Part shown: positions 13,188 through 24,544 of the stretch, piece after piece
Position numbering within the stretch: position 1 is the first letter of the stretch
Layout: every line of letters begins with the position of its first letter
Assembly (NCBI RefSeq): GCF_018035235.1
Contig: NZ_WPCV01000005.1
Coordinates: forward strand, 768,707-832,706
DNA: 64,000 nucleotides
Reading direction: 5' to 3'
Source of the DNA: Citrobacter sp. On2M
GTDB lineage: Bacteria > Pseudomonadota > Gammaproteobacteria > Enterobacterales > Enterobacteriaceae
Position numbers and translations under genes: made by a program
Notes under the pieces: generated by a model
Database searches by the model: none
Seen by the model: the letters and a program-made list of their open reading frames with translations, nothing else
Told to the model about the DNA's origin: nothing

Positions 13188-14555
13188 ATGTTCGGCATCA
13201 TTATTTCTGTTATCGTTTTATTAACGATGGGTTACCTGATCCTCAAAAACTACAAACCGCAGGTCGTGCTGGCGGCCGCGGGGATATTCCTGATGATCTG
13301 CGGTGTCTGGCTGGGCTACGGCGCGCTGGTCGCTGACGACAAGAGCAGCGGCTATCTGCTGATCGATATTTACAACGAAATTCTGCGTATGCTCTCCAAT
13401 CGGGCGGCCGGACTGGGGTTATCCATCATGGCAGTGGGCGGTTATGCCCGTTATATGGACAGGATGGGAGCCAGCAGAGCGATGGTTAGCCTGTTAAGCC
13501 GTCCGCTTAAGCTAATCCGCTCACCCTATGTTGTTCTTGCCGCCACTTATGTGATTGGTCAGATCATGGCGCAGTTCATTACCAGTGCATCCGGGTTAGG
13601 TATGCTGCTGATGGTGACGCTGTTCCCAACGCTGGTCAGCCTTGGCGTGAGCCGTTTGTCTGCGGTGGCCGTCATTGCTACCTCAATGTCCATTGAATGG
13701 GGCATTCTGGAAACCAACTCGATTTTTGCCGCGCAGGTCGCAGGTATGAAAATCGCCACCTACTTCTTTCATTATCAGTTACCCGTCGCATCGTGCGTCA
13801 TCATCGCCGTCGCCATTGCGCATTTTTTCGTTCAGCGGCAATTTGATAAAAAAACAGTACCGGACTACAACGGATTCACTGAACAAAAAGCACTGGAAAA
13901 CGTACCTCCACTCTATTACGCCATTTTACCCGTCATGCCGCTGATCCTGATGCTGGGCTCGCTTGCCCTGGCGCAGATGGGGCTAATGAAAGCAGAGCTG
14001 AATCTGGTGGTGGTAATGCTGATGAGCATGACGCTCACGATGTTTGTTCAATTCCTGCATAAACATGATCTGCGCGAAACGATGGATGATGTGCAGGCTT
14101 TTTTTGACGGTATGGGGACGCAGTTCGCCAACGTTGTCACGCTGGTGGTTGCCGGGGAGATCTTTGCGAAAGGGTTAACGACAATCGGCACTGTCGACGC
14201 CGTGATAAAAGGTGCAGAGCATTCCGGCCTTGGCGGCATCGGCGTGATGATCATCATGGCCGTGGTCATCGCCGCCTGCGCGATCGTCATGGGATCAGGC
14301 AACGCGCCATTCATGTCTTTTGCCAGCCTGATTCCGGATATTGCCGCCGGGCTGCATATTCCTGCGGTAGTGATGATTATGCCGATGCATTTTGCTACTA
14401 CGCTCGCCAGAGCGGTGTCACCCATTACCGCGGTCATTGTGGTGACGTCGGGTATTGCCGGCGTGTCGCCCTTTGAGGTGGTAAAACGTACAGCCATCCC
14501 AATGGCGGTGGGATTTGTGGTGAATATGATAGTCACCATCGCGCTGTTTTACTGA
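13188..14555 (+). CDS. dcuD: DcuC/DcuD-family anaerobic C4-dicarboxylate transporter
   Basis: Inner-membrane transporter of the DcuC family, 455 residues, same length as E. coli DcuD (YhcL). About 11-12 hydrophobic segments are visible throughout. Family members exchange or export succinate, fumarate and other dicarboxylates; the physiological substrate of DcuD itself is uncertain. It stands alone behind its own promoter and ends at a strong terminator. Confidence 0.93.
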   Translation: MFGIIISVIVLLTMGYLILKNYKPQVVLAAAGIFLMICGVWLGYGALVADDKSSGYLLIDIYNEILRMLSNRAAGLGLSIMAVGGYARYMDRMGASRAMVSLLSRPLKLIRSPYVVLAATYVIGQIMAQFITSASGLGMLLMVTLFPTLVSLGVSRLSAVAVIATSMSIEWGILETNSIFAAQVAGMKIATYFFHYQLPVASCVIIAVAIAHFFVQRQFDKKTVPDYNGFTEQKALENVPPLYYAILPVMPLILMLGSLALAQMGLMKAELNLVVVMLMSMTLTMFVQFLHKHDLRETMDDVQAFFDGMGTQFANVVTLVVAGEIFAKGLTTIGTVDAVIKGAEHSGLGGIGVMIIMAVVIAACAIVMGSGNAPFMSFASLIPDIAAGLHIPAVVMIMPMHFATTLARAVSPITAVIVVTSGIAGVSPFEVVKRTAIPMAVGFVVNMIVTIALFY

Positions 14556-14574
14556 TCCCGAAACCAGAAAACAG

Positions 14575-14602
14575 AACAGGCCCCAAAGGGCCTGTTTTTT
14601 TA
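14575..14602 (+). terminator. intrinsic terminator of dcuD
   Basis: Stem AACAGGCCC / GGGCCTGTT with a CAAA loop, followed directly by a T-run. It separates dcuD from the convergent sspB gene and could also work weakly for sspAB. Confidence 0.9.
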
Positions 14603-14611
14603 TTTCACTAT

Positions 14612-15115
14612 TTATTTCACTACGCGCAGCGCTGGACGCCCACCGCGAGGTGGCGGCGGTGTGTCATCTGGTTCGTTGTCGTCGCCATTGTCAGGCTTAT
14701 CGCCATCAATGACCGACATGACCGTTTCACTCTCAAAACCAGACGCGTCGTTGTCGTCATCATTTAAGCTGGCGACATCTTCGTCGTAGGCGGCTTCCGG
14801 CTCGAACATCGTACCGGCGCCATTTTCACGAGCATAAATTGCCAGGACGGCAGCCAGCGGCACTGAAACCTGACGCGGCACACCACCAAAGCGCGCGTTA
14901 AAGCGCACTTCGTCGTTAGCCAACTCCAGATTGCCCACCGCACGCGGTGCAATGTTCAGAACAATTTGCCCGTCACGTGCATATTCCATCGGAACCTGCA
15001 CGTCCTGGAGCGTCACATCCACCACCAGATGCGGCGTGAGCTGGTTGTCTAACAACCACTCATAGAATGCGCGCAGCAGATACGGACGGCGTGGTGTTAG
15101 CTGTGGCAAATCCAT
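14612..15115 (-). CDS. sspB: ClpXP adaptor, stringent starvation protein B
   Basis: Adaptor that binds the ssrA tag and hands tagged proteins to ClpXP. 167 residues. The folded N-terminal domain (about 1-110) begins with the family residues RPYLLRAFYEWLLDN. A flexible acidic linker rich in Asp follows, then the short C-terminal ClpX-binding tail GGRPALRVVK. It follows sspA after 5 bases, forming the sspAB operon. Confidence 0.97.
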   Translation of the reverse strand: MDLPQLTPRRPYLLRAFYEWLLDNQLTPHLVVDVTLQDVQVPMEYARDGQIVLNIAPRAVGNLELANDEVRFNARFGGVPRQVSVPLAAVLAIYARENGAGTMFEPEAAYDEDVASLNDDDNDASGFESETVMSVIDGDKPDNGDDNEPDDTPPPPRGGRPALRVVK

Positions 15116-15120
15116 ACAGG

Positions 15121-15759
15121 TTAACCCCGGCCCAGACGCATTTCACGTTCAGGCTCAGTCAGAGAAGCCAGGAAAGAGTCACGTTCAAAGACGCGAGTCA
15201 TGTACCCTTTCAGCTCTTTCGAACCTGCACCGTTGAATTCAATACCCAGCTGCGGTAAACGCCACAGCAGCGGCGCCAGATAGCAATCTACCAGGCTGAA
15301 CTCATCGCTCAGGAAGTAAGGTTTCTGGCCAAATACCGGCGCAATTGCCAGCAGTTCTTCGCGCAGACGCTTACGCGCGACTTCGGCTTCAGAAGCAGAC
15401 CCGTTCACGATGACGTTCATCAGCGTGTACCAGTCTTTTTCAATACGCTGCATGTACAGGCGGCTTTCACCACGCGCAACCGGGTAAACCGGCATCAGCG
15501 GTGGATGCGGGAAACGCTCATCCAGATATTCCATAATGATGCGAGATTCCCACAGGGTCAGCTCACGATCCACCAGTGTCGGTACGCTCTGATTCGGGTT
15601 GAGGTCGATCAGATCCTGAGGTGGATTGTCCTTCTCCACATGCTCAATCTCGAAACTAACACCTTTTTCAGCCAGCACAATGCGGACCTGATGGCTATAG
15701 ATGTCAGTAGGACCAGAAAACAGCGTCATTACCGAACGTTTGTTGGCAGCGACAGCCAT
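15121..15759 (-). CDS. sspA: stringent starvation protein A
   Basis: RNA-polymerase-associated protein with a glutathione S-transferase fold, 212 residues as in E. coli. It supports acid and starvation survival and lowers H-NS levels. N-terminal thioredoxin-like part at about 9-87 with the cis-Pro region NQSVPTLVD; helical GST C-terminal part afterwards. First gene of sspAB, with GGAGG just upstream of the ATG. Confidence 0.97.
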   Translation of the reverse strand: MAVAANKRSVMTLFSGPTDIYSHQVRIVLAEKGVSFEIEHVEKDNPPQDLIDLNPNQSVPTLVDRELTLWESRIIMEYLDERFPHPPLMPVYPVARGESRLYMQRIEKDWYTLMNVIVNGSASEAEVARKRLREELLAIAPVFGQKPYFLSDEFSLVDCYLAPLLWRLPQLGIEFNGAGSKELKGYMTRVFERDSFLASLTEPEREMRLGRG

Positions 15760-16012
15760 GAAAACCTCCAGGTATATTCAGAATTTTTACTGCTACCAGC
15801 CACTCAGTGGCCAGCCAGAAGTGATGTCACCCAGGCTCGGAAAGTCATTGCTGTTCAAAATACAAACAAAAAATGAGCGATACCGGACATTTGGGCAGAA
15901 AATTGGATGATAGTTTACCAGATTTTGTGACCGTTGTGGTGAGTCGATTCTTGAAATGGGGAAAAAGAGGTGGCAATTAGCGGATTGCCGTGGTTCTACG
16001 GCGAGAAATAAC
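15760..16012 (-). other. non-coding region between sspA and the rpsI terminator
   Basis: Must contain the sspA promoter. I see no convincing -35/-10 pair or regulator site. An open frame from 15793 to 16074 on the minus strand runs across the rpsI terminator and is not a gene. Confidence 0.5.
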
Positions 16013-16015
16013 GAT

Positions 16016-16042
16016 AAAAAAACCCGCCGAAGCGGGTTTTTT
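16016..16042 (-). terminator. terminator of rplM-rpsI
   Basis: Stem AAACCCGC / GCGGGTTT; the loop reads TTCG on the operon strand and a T-run follows. It lies about 33 bases after the rpsI stop. Confidence 0.9.
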
Positions 16043-16074
16043 CGCAAATTGTCGTCTGCCGAAGCAGAATACAA

Positions 16075-16470
<396 letters not shown>

Positions 16471-16482
16471 CTATAATCCCGA

Positions 16483-17081
<599 letters not shown>

Positions 17082-17129
17082 GAGAAGTCAGGGTCAAAGA
17101 TCGACCCCTTTATGTGATTTGCGGCAGGT

Positions 17130-18257
17130 TTAACCGGCTAAATGTTCCCGCTTCAGATACTCTTCGCTTTGCATCTCCTGCAAGCGCGACAAACAGCGCT
17201 GAAATTCAAACTTCAGACGCTCGCCCTGATAAATTTCATAGAGTGGCGACGCCGCACTGACCACCAGCTTGACGTGACGCTCATAGAACTCATCCACCAG
17301 CGCGATAAAACGCCGCGCCTCACTCTCCATCAGCGTCGTCATGACCGGTACATCAAACAACAGCACCGTATGAAACAGACGCGACAGCGCAATGTAGTCA
17401 TGTTGGCTACGCGCATCGACACAGAGCGTAGTGAACGACACCGCCAGCGTTTGGTTTTCGACGGCCAGCGTCTGCATAGGGCGATGATTGATTTCCAGCG
17501 TCGGCGCATGCTCGCCTTTCGTTCCCGCCAATGCCAGCCAGAGCTTATCCATCTGCTGGCGGGTTTCCTCATTCAGTGGTGACAACCACAAATGCGCCTG
17601 AGTTAAGGTGCGCAGACGATAATCGACGCCAGCATCAACATTCATAATGTCACAATGCTGTTTGATAGCATCAATAGCAGGAAGAAAACGCGTGCGTTGC
17701 AACCCGTTGCGATACAGTTCATCTGGCGGAATATTGGAGGTCGCGACCAGCGTAATACCGCGGGCAAATAGTGCCTTCATCAGGCCGCCGAGCAGCATGG
17801 CATCGGTGATGTCAGAAACAAAAAATTCGTCAAAGCACAGCACGTCCGTTTCGGCCTTAAAACGGTCGGCAATGATTTCCAGCGGATCGCTCTGCCCCTG
17901 CAGGGCGGTAAGCTCCTCATGGACGCGCAACATAAAACGGTGAAAGTGCAAACGCTGTTTACGCCCGCCCGGCAGGCTATGGTAGAACAGATCCATCAGC
18001 CAGGTTTTTCCGCGCCCGACGCCGCCCCACATATACAGCCCACGCACCGGCGGGTTAGTCGGCGACTCGCGCTTACCCAGCAATTTGCCAAAACGCGCCA
18101 TCAGTCCACTCTCCTGTGGCACAGGACGCGCCGGCGTCGAAAGCGCCTGGAAAATGGTTTCCAATCGATTCACGGCTTCTTGTTGTACGTTGTCGGGCTG
18201 ATGACTGCCATCTTTGAGGGCTTGCTGGTAACGCGATGTCGGAGAAAGGCTTTGCAT
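17130..18257 (-). CDS. zapE: cell division ATPase ZapE (AFG1 family)
   Basis: ATPase that binds FtsZ and helps constriction under stress and low oxygen. 375 residues, as in E. coli. Walker A GGVGRGKTW at 78-86, Walker B-like LCFDEFFV, and the AFG1-family ATTSNIPP-type segment (VATSNIPPDELY). Divergent from zapG. Upstream of the rplM promoter in the same direction. Confidence 0.96.
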   Translation of the reverse strand: MQSLSPTSRYQQALKDGSHQPDNVQQEAVNRLETIFQALSTPARPVPQESGLMARFGKLLGKRESPTNPPVRGLYMWGGVGRGKTWLMDLFYHSLPGGRKQRLHFHRFMLRVHEELTALQGQSDPLEIIADRFKAETDVLCFDEFFVSDITDAMLLGGLMKALFARGITLVATSNIPPDELYRNGLQRTRFLPAIDAIKQHCDIMNVDAGVDYRLRTLTQAHLWLSPLNEETRQQMDKLWLALAGTKGEHAPTLEINHRPMQTLAVENQTLAVSFTTLCVDARSQHDYIALSRLFHTVLLFDVPVMTTLMESEARRFIALVDEFYERHVKLVVSAASPLYEIYQGERLKFEFQRCLSRLQEMQSEEYLKREHLAG

Positions 18258-18449
18258 GATGTTATTGTTATTCCTTGAGAATCGATGTGCCGTCGCTCAC
18301 GGTTGACGAAAAAAAGGCCGTTCTACATTACGTGATATAAACACGGGATTCCACTTCTACGGAATTAGCGGTTATAGTGGCATAATCAGGCGCAGGCATG
18401 GAGCCTAAAGCCAACACCCTACGGAAACACAAGACAACGGGAGATGTTC

Positions 18450-18848
18450 ATGACCTGGGAATATGCGCTAATTGGGTTAGTCGTCGGTATCATTATTGGT
18501 GCTGTAGCCATGCGTTTTGGTAATCGTAAATTACGCCAACAGCAGGCATTGCAGTACGAACTGGAAAAAAATAAAGCTGAGCTGGAAGAGTACCGCGAAG
18601 AGCTGGTGAGCCACTTTGCCCGCAGCGCTGAATTGCTGGATAACATGGCGGACGATTATCGTCAGATCTACCAGCATATGGCGAAAAGCTCCAGCAACCT
18701 GCTGCCGGGTATGTCACCGGAAAACAACCCGTTCCGTAATCGTCTGGCAGAGTCCGAAGCTGGCAACGATCAGGCGCCGGTTCAAATGCCGCGTGACTAT
18801 TCTGAAGGGGCTTCTGGCCTGCTGCGTAGCGGCGTAAAGCGCGACTAA
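18450..18848 (+). CDS. zapG: Z-ring/envelope protein ZapG (YhcB), DUF1043
   Basis: Single-pass inner-membrane protein linked to cell division and envelope growth. 132 residues. Membrane helix at about 5-22, then a charged coiled coil at about 25-75 and a flexible tail. The ATG at 18450 is chosen because GGGAG lies 7 bases upstream and the length then equals E. coli YhcB; an ATG two codons earlier overlaps the ribosome binding site. Confidence 0.95.
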   Translation: MTWEYALIGLVVGIIIGAVAMRFGNRKLRQQQALQYELEKNKAELEEYREELVSHFARSAELLDNMADDYRQIYQHMAKSSSNLLPGMSPENNPFRNRLAESEAGNDQAPVQMPRDYSEGASGLLRSGVKRD

Positions 18849-18872
18849 CCGCACATCGTTAAGAAATTTATT

Positions 18873-18891
18873 GGGCGCAGCAATTGCGCCC
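18873..18891 (+). terminator. stem-loop after zapG
   Basis: Stem GGGCGCA / TGCGCCC with a 5-base loop, 25 bases after the zapG stop. It is followed by a pyrimidine-rich stretch rather than a clean T-run, so termination may be partial. Confidence 0.55.
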
Positions 18892-19016
18892 TCCGCTTCT
18901 CTTCCCGTCCCAGCTATTATTTAGTCGTTAGCCTCATTGTGACCAAACCGAAAATTCAATAACATCAAACTGTTTTGAATCATCTTCCGTTTACTCAAGG
19001 TACGAGAGCAGGATCC

Positions 19017-20384
19017 ATGAAAAAACAAACCCAGCTGTTGAGTGCATTAGCGTTAAGTGTCGGGTTAACTCTCTCGGCGCCATTCCCGGCCGTTGCGTCG
19101 ATTCCCGGCCAGGTTCCCGGTCAGGCTGCGCTCCCCAGTCTCGCCCCGATGCTGGAGAAAGTGTTACCTGCCGTGGTGAGCGTAAGGGTCGAAGGCACCG
19201 CCACTCAGGGGCAGAAAGTCCCGGAAGAGTTCAAAAAGTTTTTTGGTGATGAACTTCCCGACCAACCTTCCCAACCTTTTGAAGGGCTGGGTTCCGGGGT
19301 TATTATTGATGCCGCCAAAGGCTACGTCCTGACCAATAACCACGTTATTAATCAGGCGCAAAAAATCAGCGTTCAGCTTAATGATGGTCGTGAGTTCGAC
19401 GCAAAGCTTATTGGCAGCGACGATCAGAGCGATATCGCTCTGCTACAAATTCAGCATCCCAGCAACCTGACGCAAATAGCCATTGCCGATTCCGACAAAC
19501 TCCGCGTGGGTGATTTCGCGGTAGCCGTGGGTAACCCGTTTGGTTTGGGGCAAACTGCCACCTCAGGCATTGTATCGGCTTTGGGTCGTAGCGGGTTGAA
19601 CCTCGAAGGTCTGGAAAACTTTATTCAGACGGACGCTTCCATCAACCGGGGTAACTCCGGCGGTGCATTGCTTAACCTCAACGGTGAGCTGATTGGCATT
19701 AACACCGCGATTCTGGCTCCCGGTGGCGGTAGCATCGGTATTGGCTTTGCAATTCCGAGCAACATGGCGCGTACGCTGGCGCAGCAGTTGATGCAGTTTG
19801 GTGAAATCAAACGTGGCCTGCTGGGGATTAAAGGCACCGAAATGACCGCCGATATCGCCAAAGCGTTCAAACTGGACGTGCAGCGCGGCGCGTTTGTCAG
19901 CGAGGTTCTGCCTAACTCCGGTTCCGCAAAAGCGGGAGTGAAGTCTGGCGACGTCATTACCAGCCTCAACGGCAAACCGCTCAACAGCTTCGCCGAACTG
20001 CGTTCACGCATTGCGACAACCGAACCTGGCACCAAGGTCAAACTGGGTCTGCTGCGTAACGGTAAACCGCTGGAGGTTGAGGTCACCCTGGACACCAGTA
20101 CATCATCGTCCGCCAGCGCGGAGATGATTGCGCCTGCGTTGCAAGGTGCTACGCTCAGCGACGGACAGTTAAAAGACGGCACCAAAGGCATTAAAATCGA
20201 TAACGTCGAAAAAAGCAGCCCAGCCGCGCAGGCCGGCCTGCATAAAGATGACGTTATCATTGGCGTTAACCGCGATCGCGTAAACTCAATCGCTGAAATG
20301 CGCAAAGTGCTGGAAGCGAAACCGTCGATTATTGCTCTGCAGGTGGTTCGCGGTAACGAAAGTATTTACCTGCTCCTGCGTTAA
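19017..20384 (+). CDS. degQ: periplasmic serine endoprotease DegQ
   Basis: HtrA-family protease and chaperone of the periplasm. 455 residues from the ATG at 19017. Signal peptide 1-27 with AVA before the cut. Trypsin-like domain with His109 (NNHV), Asp139 (SDIALL) and Ser214 (GNSGGA), then two PDZ domains. The first in-frame start, 42 bases earlier, would spoil the signal peptide. degS follows, with a hairpin between. Confidence 0.97.
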   Translation: MKKQTQLLSALALSVGLTLSAPFPAVASIPGQVPGQAALPSLAPMLEKVLPAVVSVRVEGTATQGQKVPEEFKKFFGDELPDQPSQPFEGLGSGVIIDAAKGYVLTNNHVINQAQKISVQLNDGREFDAKLIGSDDQSDIALLQIQHPSNLTQIAIADSDKLRVGDFAVAVGNPFGLGQTATSGIVSALGRSGLNLEGLENFIQTDASINRGNSGGALLNLNGELIGINTAILAPGGGSIGIGFAIPSNMARTLAQQLMQFGEIKRGLLGIKGTEMTADIAKAFKLDVQRGAFVSEVLPNSGSAKAGVKSGDVITSLNGKPLNSFAELRSRIATTEPGTKVKLGLLRNGKPLEVEVTLDTSTSSSASAEMIAPALQGATLSDGQLKDGTKGIKIDNVEKSSPAAQAGLHKDDVIIGVNRDRVNSIAEMRKVLEAKPSIIALQVVRGNESIYLLLR

Positions 20385-20393
20385 CGCCTGTAA

Positions 20394-20423
20394 CCGGACA
20401 TCAGCCCCCCGTGTGATGTCCGG
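20394..20423. repeat. perfect hairpin between degQ and degS
   Basis: 10-bp stem CCGGACATCA / TGATGTCCGG with a 10-base loop. REP-like core. No T-run, so it probably stabilises the degQ 3' end or lowers read-through into degS. Confidence 0.65.
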
Positions 20424-20473
20424 TAAACTCGTGATATGCTGCTGCCGTTCCCTTTATTAATGACGCCGCCATC

Positions 20474-21541
20474 ATGTTTGTGAAGCTTTTACGTTCGGTC
20501 GCGATTGGTTTAATCGTCGGCGCTATTCTGCTGGCCGCGATGCCCTCGTTGCGCAAAATTAATACGCTTACCGCACCGCAGTTCGACAGTGCAGATGAAA
20601 CACCCGCCAGTTATAACCCGGCTGTTCGCCGCGCAGCGCCTGCCGTCGTTAACGTTTATAACCGCAGTATGAACAGCACAGCGCATAACCAGCTTGAGAT
20701 CCGCACGCTCGGCTCAGGCGTTATCATGGATCAGCGCGGCTATATCATTACCAACAAGCACGTCATTAATGATGCTGACCAAATCATCGTCGCATTGCAG
20801 GATGGCCGTGTATTTGAAGCGCTACTTGTGGGTTCTGATACGTTAACCGACCTTGCGGTGCTGAAAATCAACGCGACTGGCGGACTGCCGACAATTCCGA
20901 TTAATAACAAACGCGTACCGCACATCGGCGATGTGGTTCTCGCCATTGGTAACCCTTACAACCTCGGGCAAACCATCACTCAGGGGATTATCAGCGCCAC
21001 CGGTCGTATTGGCCTGAACCCGACGGGGCGGCAAAACTTCCTGCAAACCGATGCCTCCATCAACCACGGCAACTCCGGTGGTGCGCTGGTTAACTCGTTG
21101 GGTGAGTTGATGGGTATTAACACCCTGTCATTTGATAAAAGCAACGATGGCGAAACCCCGGAAGGGATCGGTTTTGCTATTCCTTTTCAACTGGCAACCA
21201 AAATCATGGATAAGCTGATTCGTGACGGACGCGTGATTCGCGGCTACATCGGCATCAGCGGTCGCGAAATAGCGCCACTGCACGCCCAGGGTGGCGGCAT
21301 GGATCAAATTCAGGGAATTGTGGTTAACGAAGTGTCCCCGGATGGTCCGGCAGCGCGGGCTGGCATACAGGTTAACGATCTGATTATTTCGGTCAATAAT
21401 AAGCCAGCGGTGTCAGCGCTGGAAACAATGGATCAGGTGGCAGAGATTCGCCCAGGCTCGGTTATCTCCGTGGTCGTGATGCGCGATGATAAGCAGTTGA
21501 CGCTGCAGGTCACGATTCAGGAATATCCGGCAACCAACTAA
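20474..21541 (+). CDS. degS: site-1 protease DegS of the sigma-E response
   Basis: Inner-membrane-anchored periplasmic protease that cuts RseA when its PDZ domain binds C-termini of misfolded porins. 355 residues. One N-terminal anchor helix (about 5-23) without signal cleavage. Catalytic His96 (TNKHVI), Asp126 (TDLAVL) and Ser201 (HGNSGGA). One PDZ domain, about 255-350. Ends at a terminator shared with mdh. Confidence 0.97.
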   Translation: MFVKLLRSVAIGLIVGAILLAAMPSLRKINTLTAPQFDSADETPASYNPAVRRAAPAVVNVYNRSMNSTAHNQLEIRTLGSGVIMDQRGYIITNKHVINDADQIIVALQDGRVFEALLVGSDTLTDLAVLKINATGGLPTIPINNKRVPHIGDVVLAIGNPYNLGQTITQGIISATGRIGLNPTGRQNFLQTDASINHGNSGGALVNSLGELMGINTLSFDKSNDGETPEGIGFAIPFQLATKIMDKLIRDGRVIRGYIGISGREIAPLHAQGGGMDQIQGIVVNEVSPDGPAARAGIQVNDLIISVNNKPAVSALETMDQVAEIRPGSVISVVVMRDDKQLTLQVTIQEYPATN

Positions 21542-21552
21542 CGCGGATATAA

Positions 21553-21581
21553 AAAAACCGGAGCCAGTGCTCCGGTTTTTT
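21553..21581. terminator. bidirectional terminator degS/mdh
   Basis: Stem AACCGGAGC / GCTCCGGTT with loop CAGT, A-run on the left and T-run on the right. It serves both convergent genes. Confidence 0.92.
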
Positions 21582-21597
21582 ACTTTCTGGCAGTTCG

Positions 21598-22905
<1,308 letters not shown>

Positions 22906-22943
22906 TTTGCATAAAAATTCATCTGTATGCACAATAATGTTGT
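22906..22943 (+). promoter_or_regulatory. two ARG boxes over an argR promoter
   Basis: Two adjacent 18-bp ArgR-type boxes, TTGCATAAAAATTCATCT and TATGCACAATAATGTTGT. They cover a promoter with -35 TTGCAT (22907-22912), 17-base spacer and -10 CACAAT (22930-22935). E. coli argR is autorepressed in the same way. Confidence 0.8.
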
Positions 22944-22966
22944 TTCTACTGCCATATTACGGGTGA

Positions 22967-23440
<474 letters not shown>

Positions 23441-23757
23441 TGCCTCCTCCCCGTCGCCTCGCGGCGGGGGAAAAAACTCTGTTTTCTCCCTCTTCCCTCT
23501 ATTTTCCACTACGACTCGTTTAACAAATGGTGCGTTTAACCATCAAAAAACATTCACGTAGTGAATACGAATATTTAAAAACGCACATTTTGCAAAAATT
23601 CATATCATTATGATTTGATTGAATTTATTTATTTAAAGATGTCAAAAACACTCTTTTTAATTCCATTTGGTTATAAAAAAACCATTTCTTAACACCAAAC
23701 ACCAGCAGAAACAATTAGCGTGGTATTAATTTATCAGGTTATTAGTGTATACTTGAT
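23441..23757. other. non-coding region after argR
   Basis: A stem-loop CCCCGTCGC / GCGGCGGGG (23449-23469) follows the argR stop, without a T-run. The remaining ~280 bases are A+T-rich, with no reading frame or known element that I recognise. Confidence 0.5.
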
Positions 23758-23777
23758 TTTGTGATGAGGGTCACGAA
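23758..23777. promoter_or_regulatory. CRP-like site upstream of yhcN
   Basis: TGTGA-TGAGGG-TCACG matches 9 of 10 consensus positions. A -10-like TATAAA lies at 23789-23794, so the site centre would be about 35 bases from the transcript start, near a class II position. The exact start is inferred. Confidence 0.55.
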
Positions 23778-23816
23778 ACGCAGACCCCTATAAAAGAATT
23801 CGACGAGGTAAAAATC

Positions 23817-24083
23817 ATGAAAATCAAAACGACTATTGCAACCTTAAGCCTTCTTTCTGTTCTCTCTTTCGGTGCAAGCGCCGCGGTTACTCAGGTGAAC
23901 TCACAAGAAGCACAGAACCTGCAATCCATGGGTAGCATCTCCGTATCTCAGATCGGTAGCTCACCAATGGATATGCGTCAGGCCATCGCTGCTAAAGCTG
24001 AAAAAGCGGGTGCCAGCAGCTATCGCGTTACCGAGCTCCGTGAAGGCGCTCACTGGCATGCTACTGCAGAACTCTACAAATAA
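23817..24083 (+). CDS. yhcN: small periplasmic stress protein, YhcN/BhsA (DUF1471) family
   Basis: 88-residue secreted protein. Signal peptide 1-22 ending GASAA. The mature part has the DUF1471 ending, SYRVTEL...HATAELYK. Family members respond to acid, peroxide, cytoplasmic acidification and biofilm conditions; the molecular function is unknown. Followed by a strong terminator. Confidence 0.93.
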   Translation: MKIKTTIATLSLLSVLSFGASAAVTQVNSQEAQNLQSMGSISVSQIGSSPMDMRQAIAAKAEKAGASSYRVTELREGAHWHATAELYK

Positions 24084-24110
24084 ACCCTCGTCGTCTCAGT
24101 CCGACGACTT

Positions 24111-24135
24111 GCCCCCGCCTGCCGGGGGCTTTTTT
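24111..24135 (+). terminator. terminator of yhcN
   Basis: Stem GCCCCCG / CGGGGGC with a 5-base loop and a run of T. It lies 27 bases after the yhcN stop and just before the convergent end of yhcO. Confidence 0.92.
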
Positions 24136-24140
24136 ATGCC

Positions 24141-24419
24141 TTATATTGAATGCCGAACATTAAAGCGCAACTGCCCTTCCAGCTCTTCTTCCGCTTCATC
24201 GAACAGTAAAATCAGCGCACCATATCGTCTGCGTAGCTTGTCCGGCAAATGAACAAATTCAATCTCCAGCGGCAACGGTAAGACTTCCCCGATAACCACC
24301 TCCCACAAAGAATCTAAATCAACCACCTTTTCCCTGGCGAGACCGAACGTGCGCGTAAACTCGCGATAGAAATCACCCTGGTCTTCTATCTCGTCAAAAT
24401 CAAATGTATAGATGTTCAT
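24141..24419 (-). CDS. yhcO: barstar-like protein
   Basis: 92-residue acidic protein of the barstar (RNase inhibitor) family, near the E. coli YhcO length of 90. The start [21 protein letters not shown] is family-like. No barnase-type nuclease is encoded anywhere in this window, so its partner is unknown. Confidence 0.88.
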   Translation of the reverse strand: MNIYTFDFDEIEDQGDFYREFTRTFGLAREKVVDLDSLWEVVIGEVLPLPLEIEFVHLPDKLRRRYGALILLFDEAEEELEGQLRFNVRHSI

Positions 24420-24510
24420 CTATAGCCACCATCCCGACGCCAGTCACTGTCACTCTACGAACCAATAATATGCAGAGACTTCCTGCATTTTCAGGTAAGT
24501 ATAGCCATAA

Positions 24511-24538
24511 AAAAACCGACGTTTTTATCGTCGGTTTC
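24511..24538 (-). terminator. terminator of aaeXAB
   Basis: Stem AAACCGACG / CGTCGGTTT with a 7-base loop; the T-run follows on the minus strand. It lies just after the aaeB stop. Confidence 0.88.
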
Positions 24539-24544
24539 TCACAT

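Noticed and set aside
15793..16074. 93-codon minus-strand frame between rpsI and sspA
   Set aside because: Begins at the rpsI end and reads through the intrinsic terminator; no ribosome binding site.
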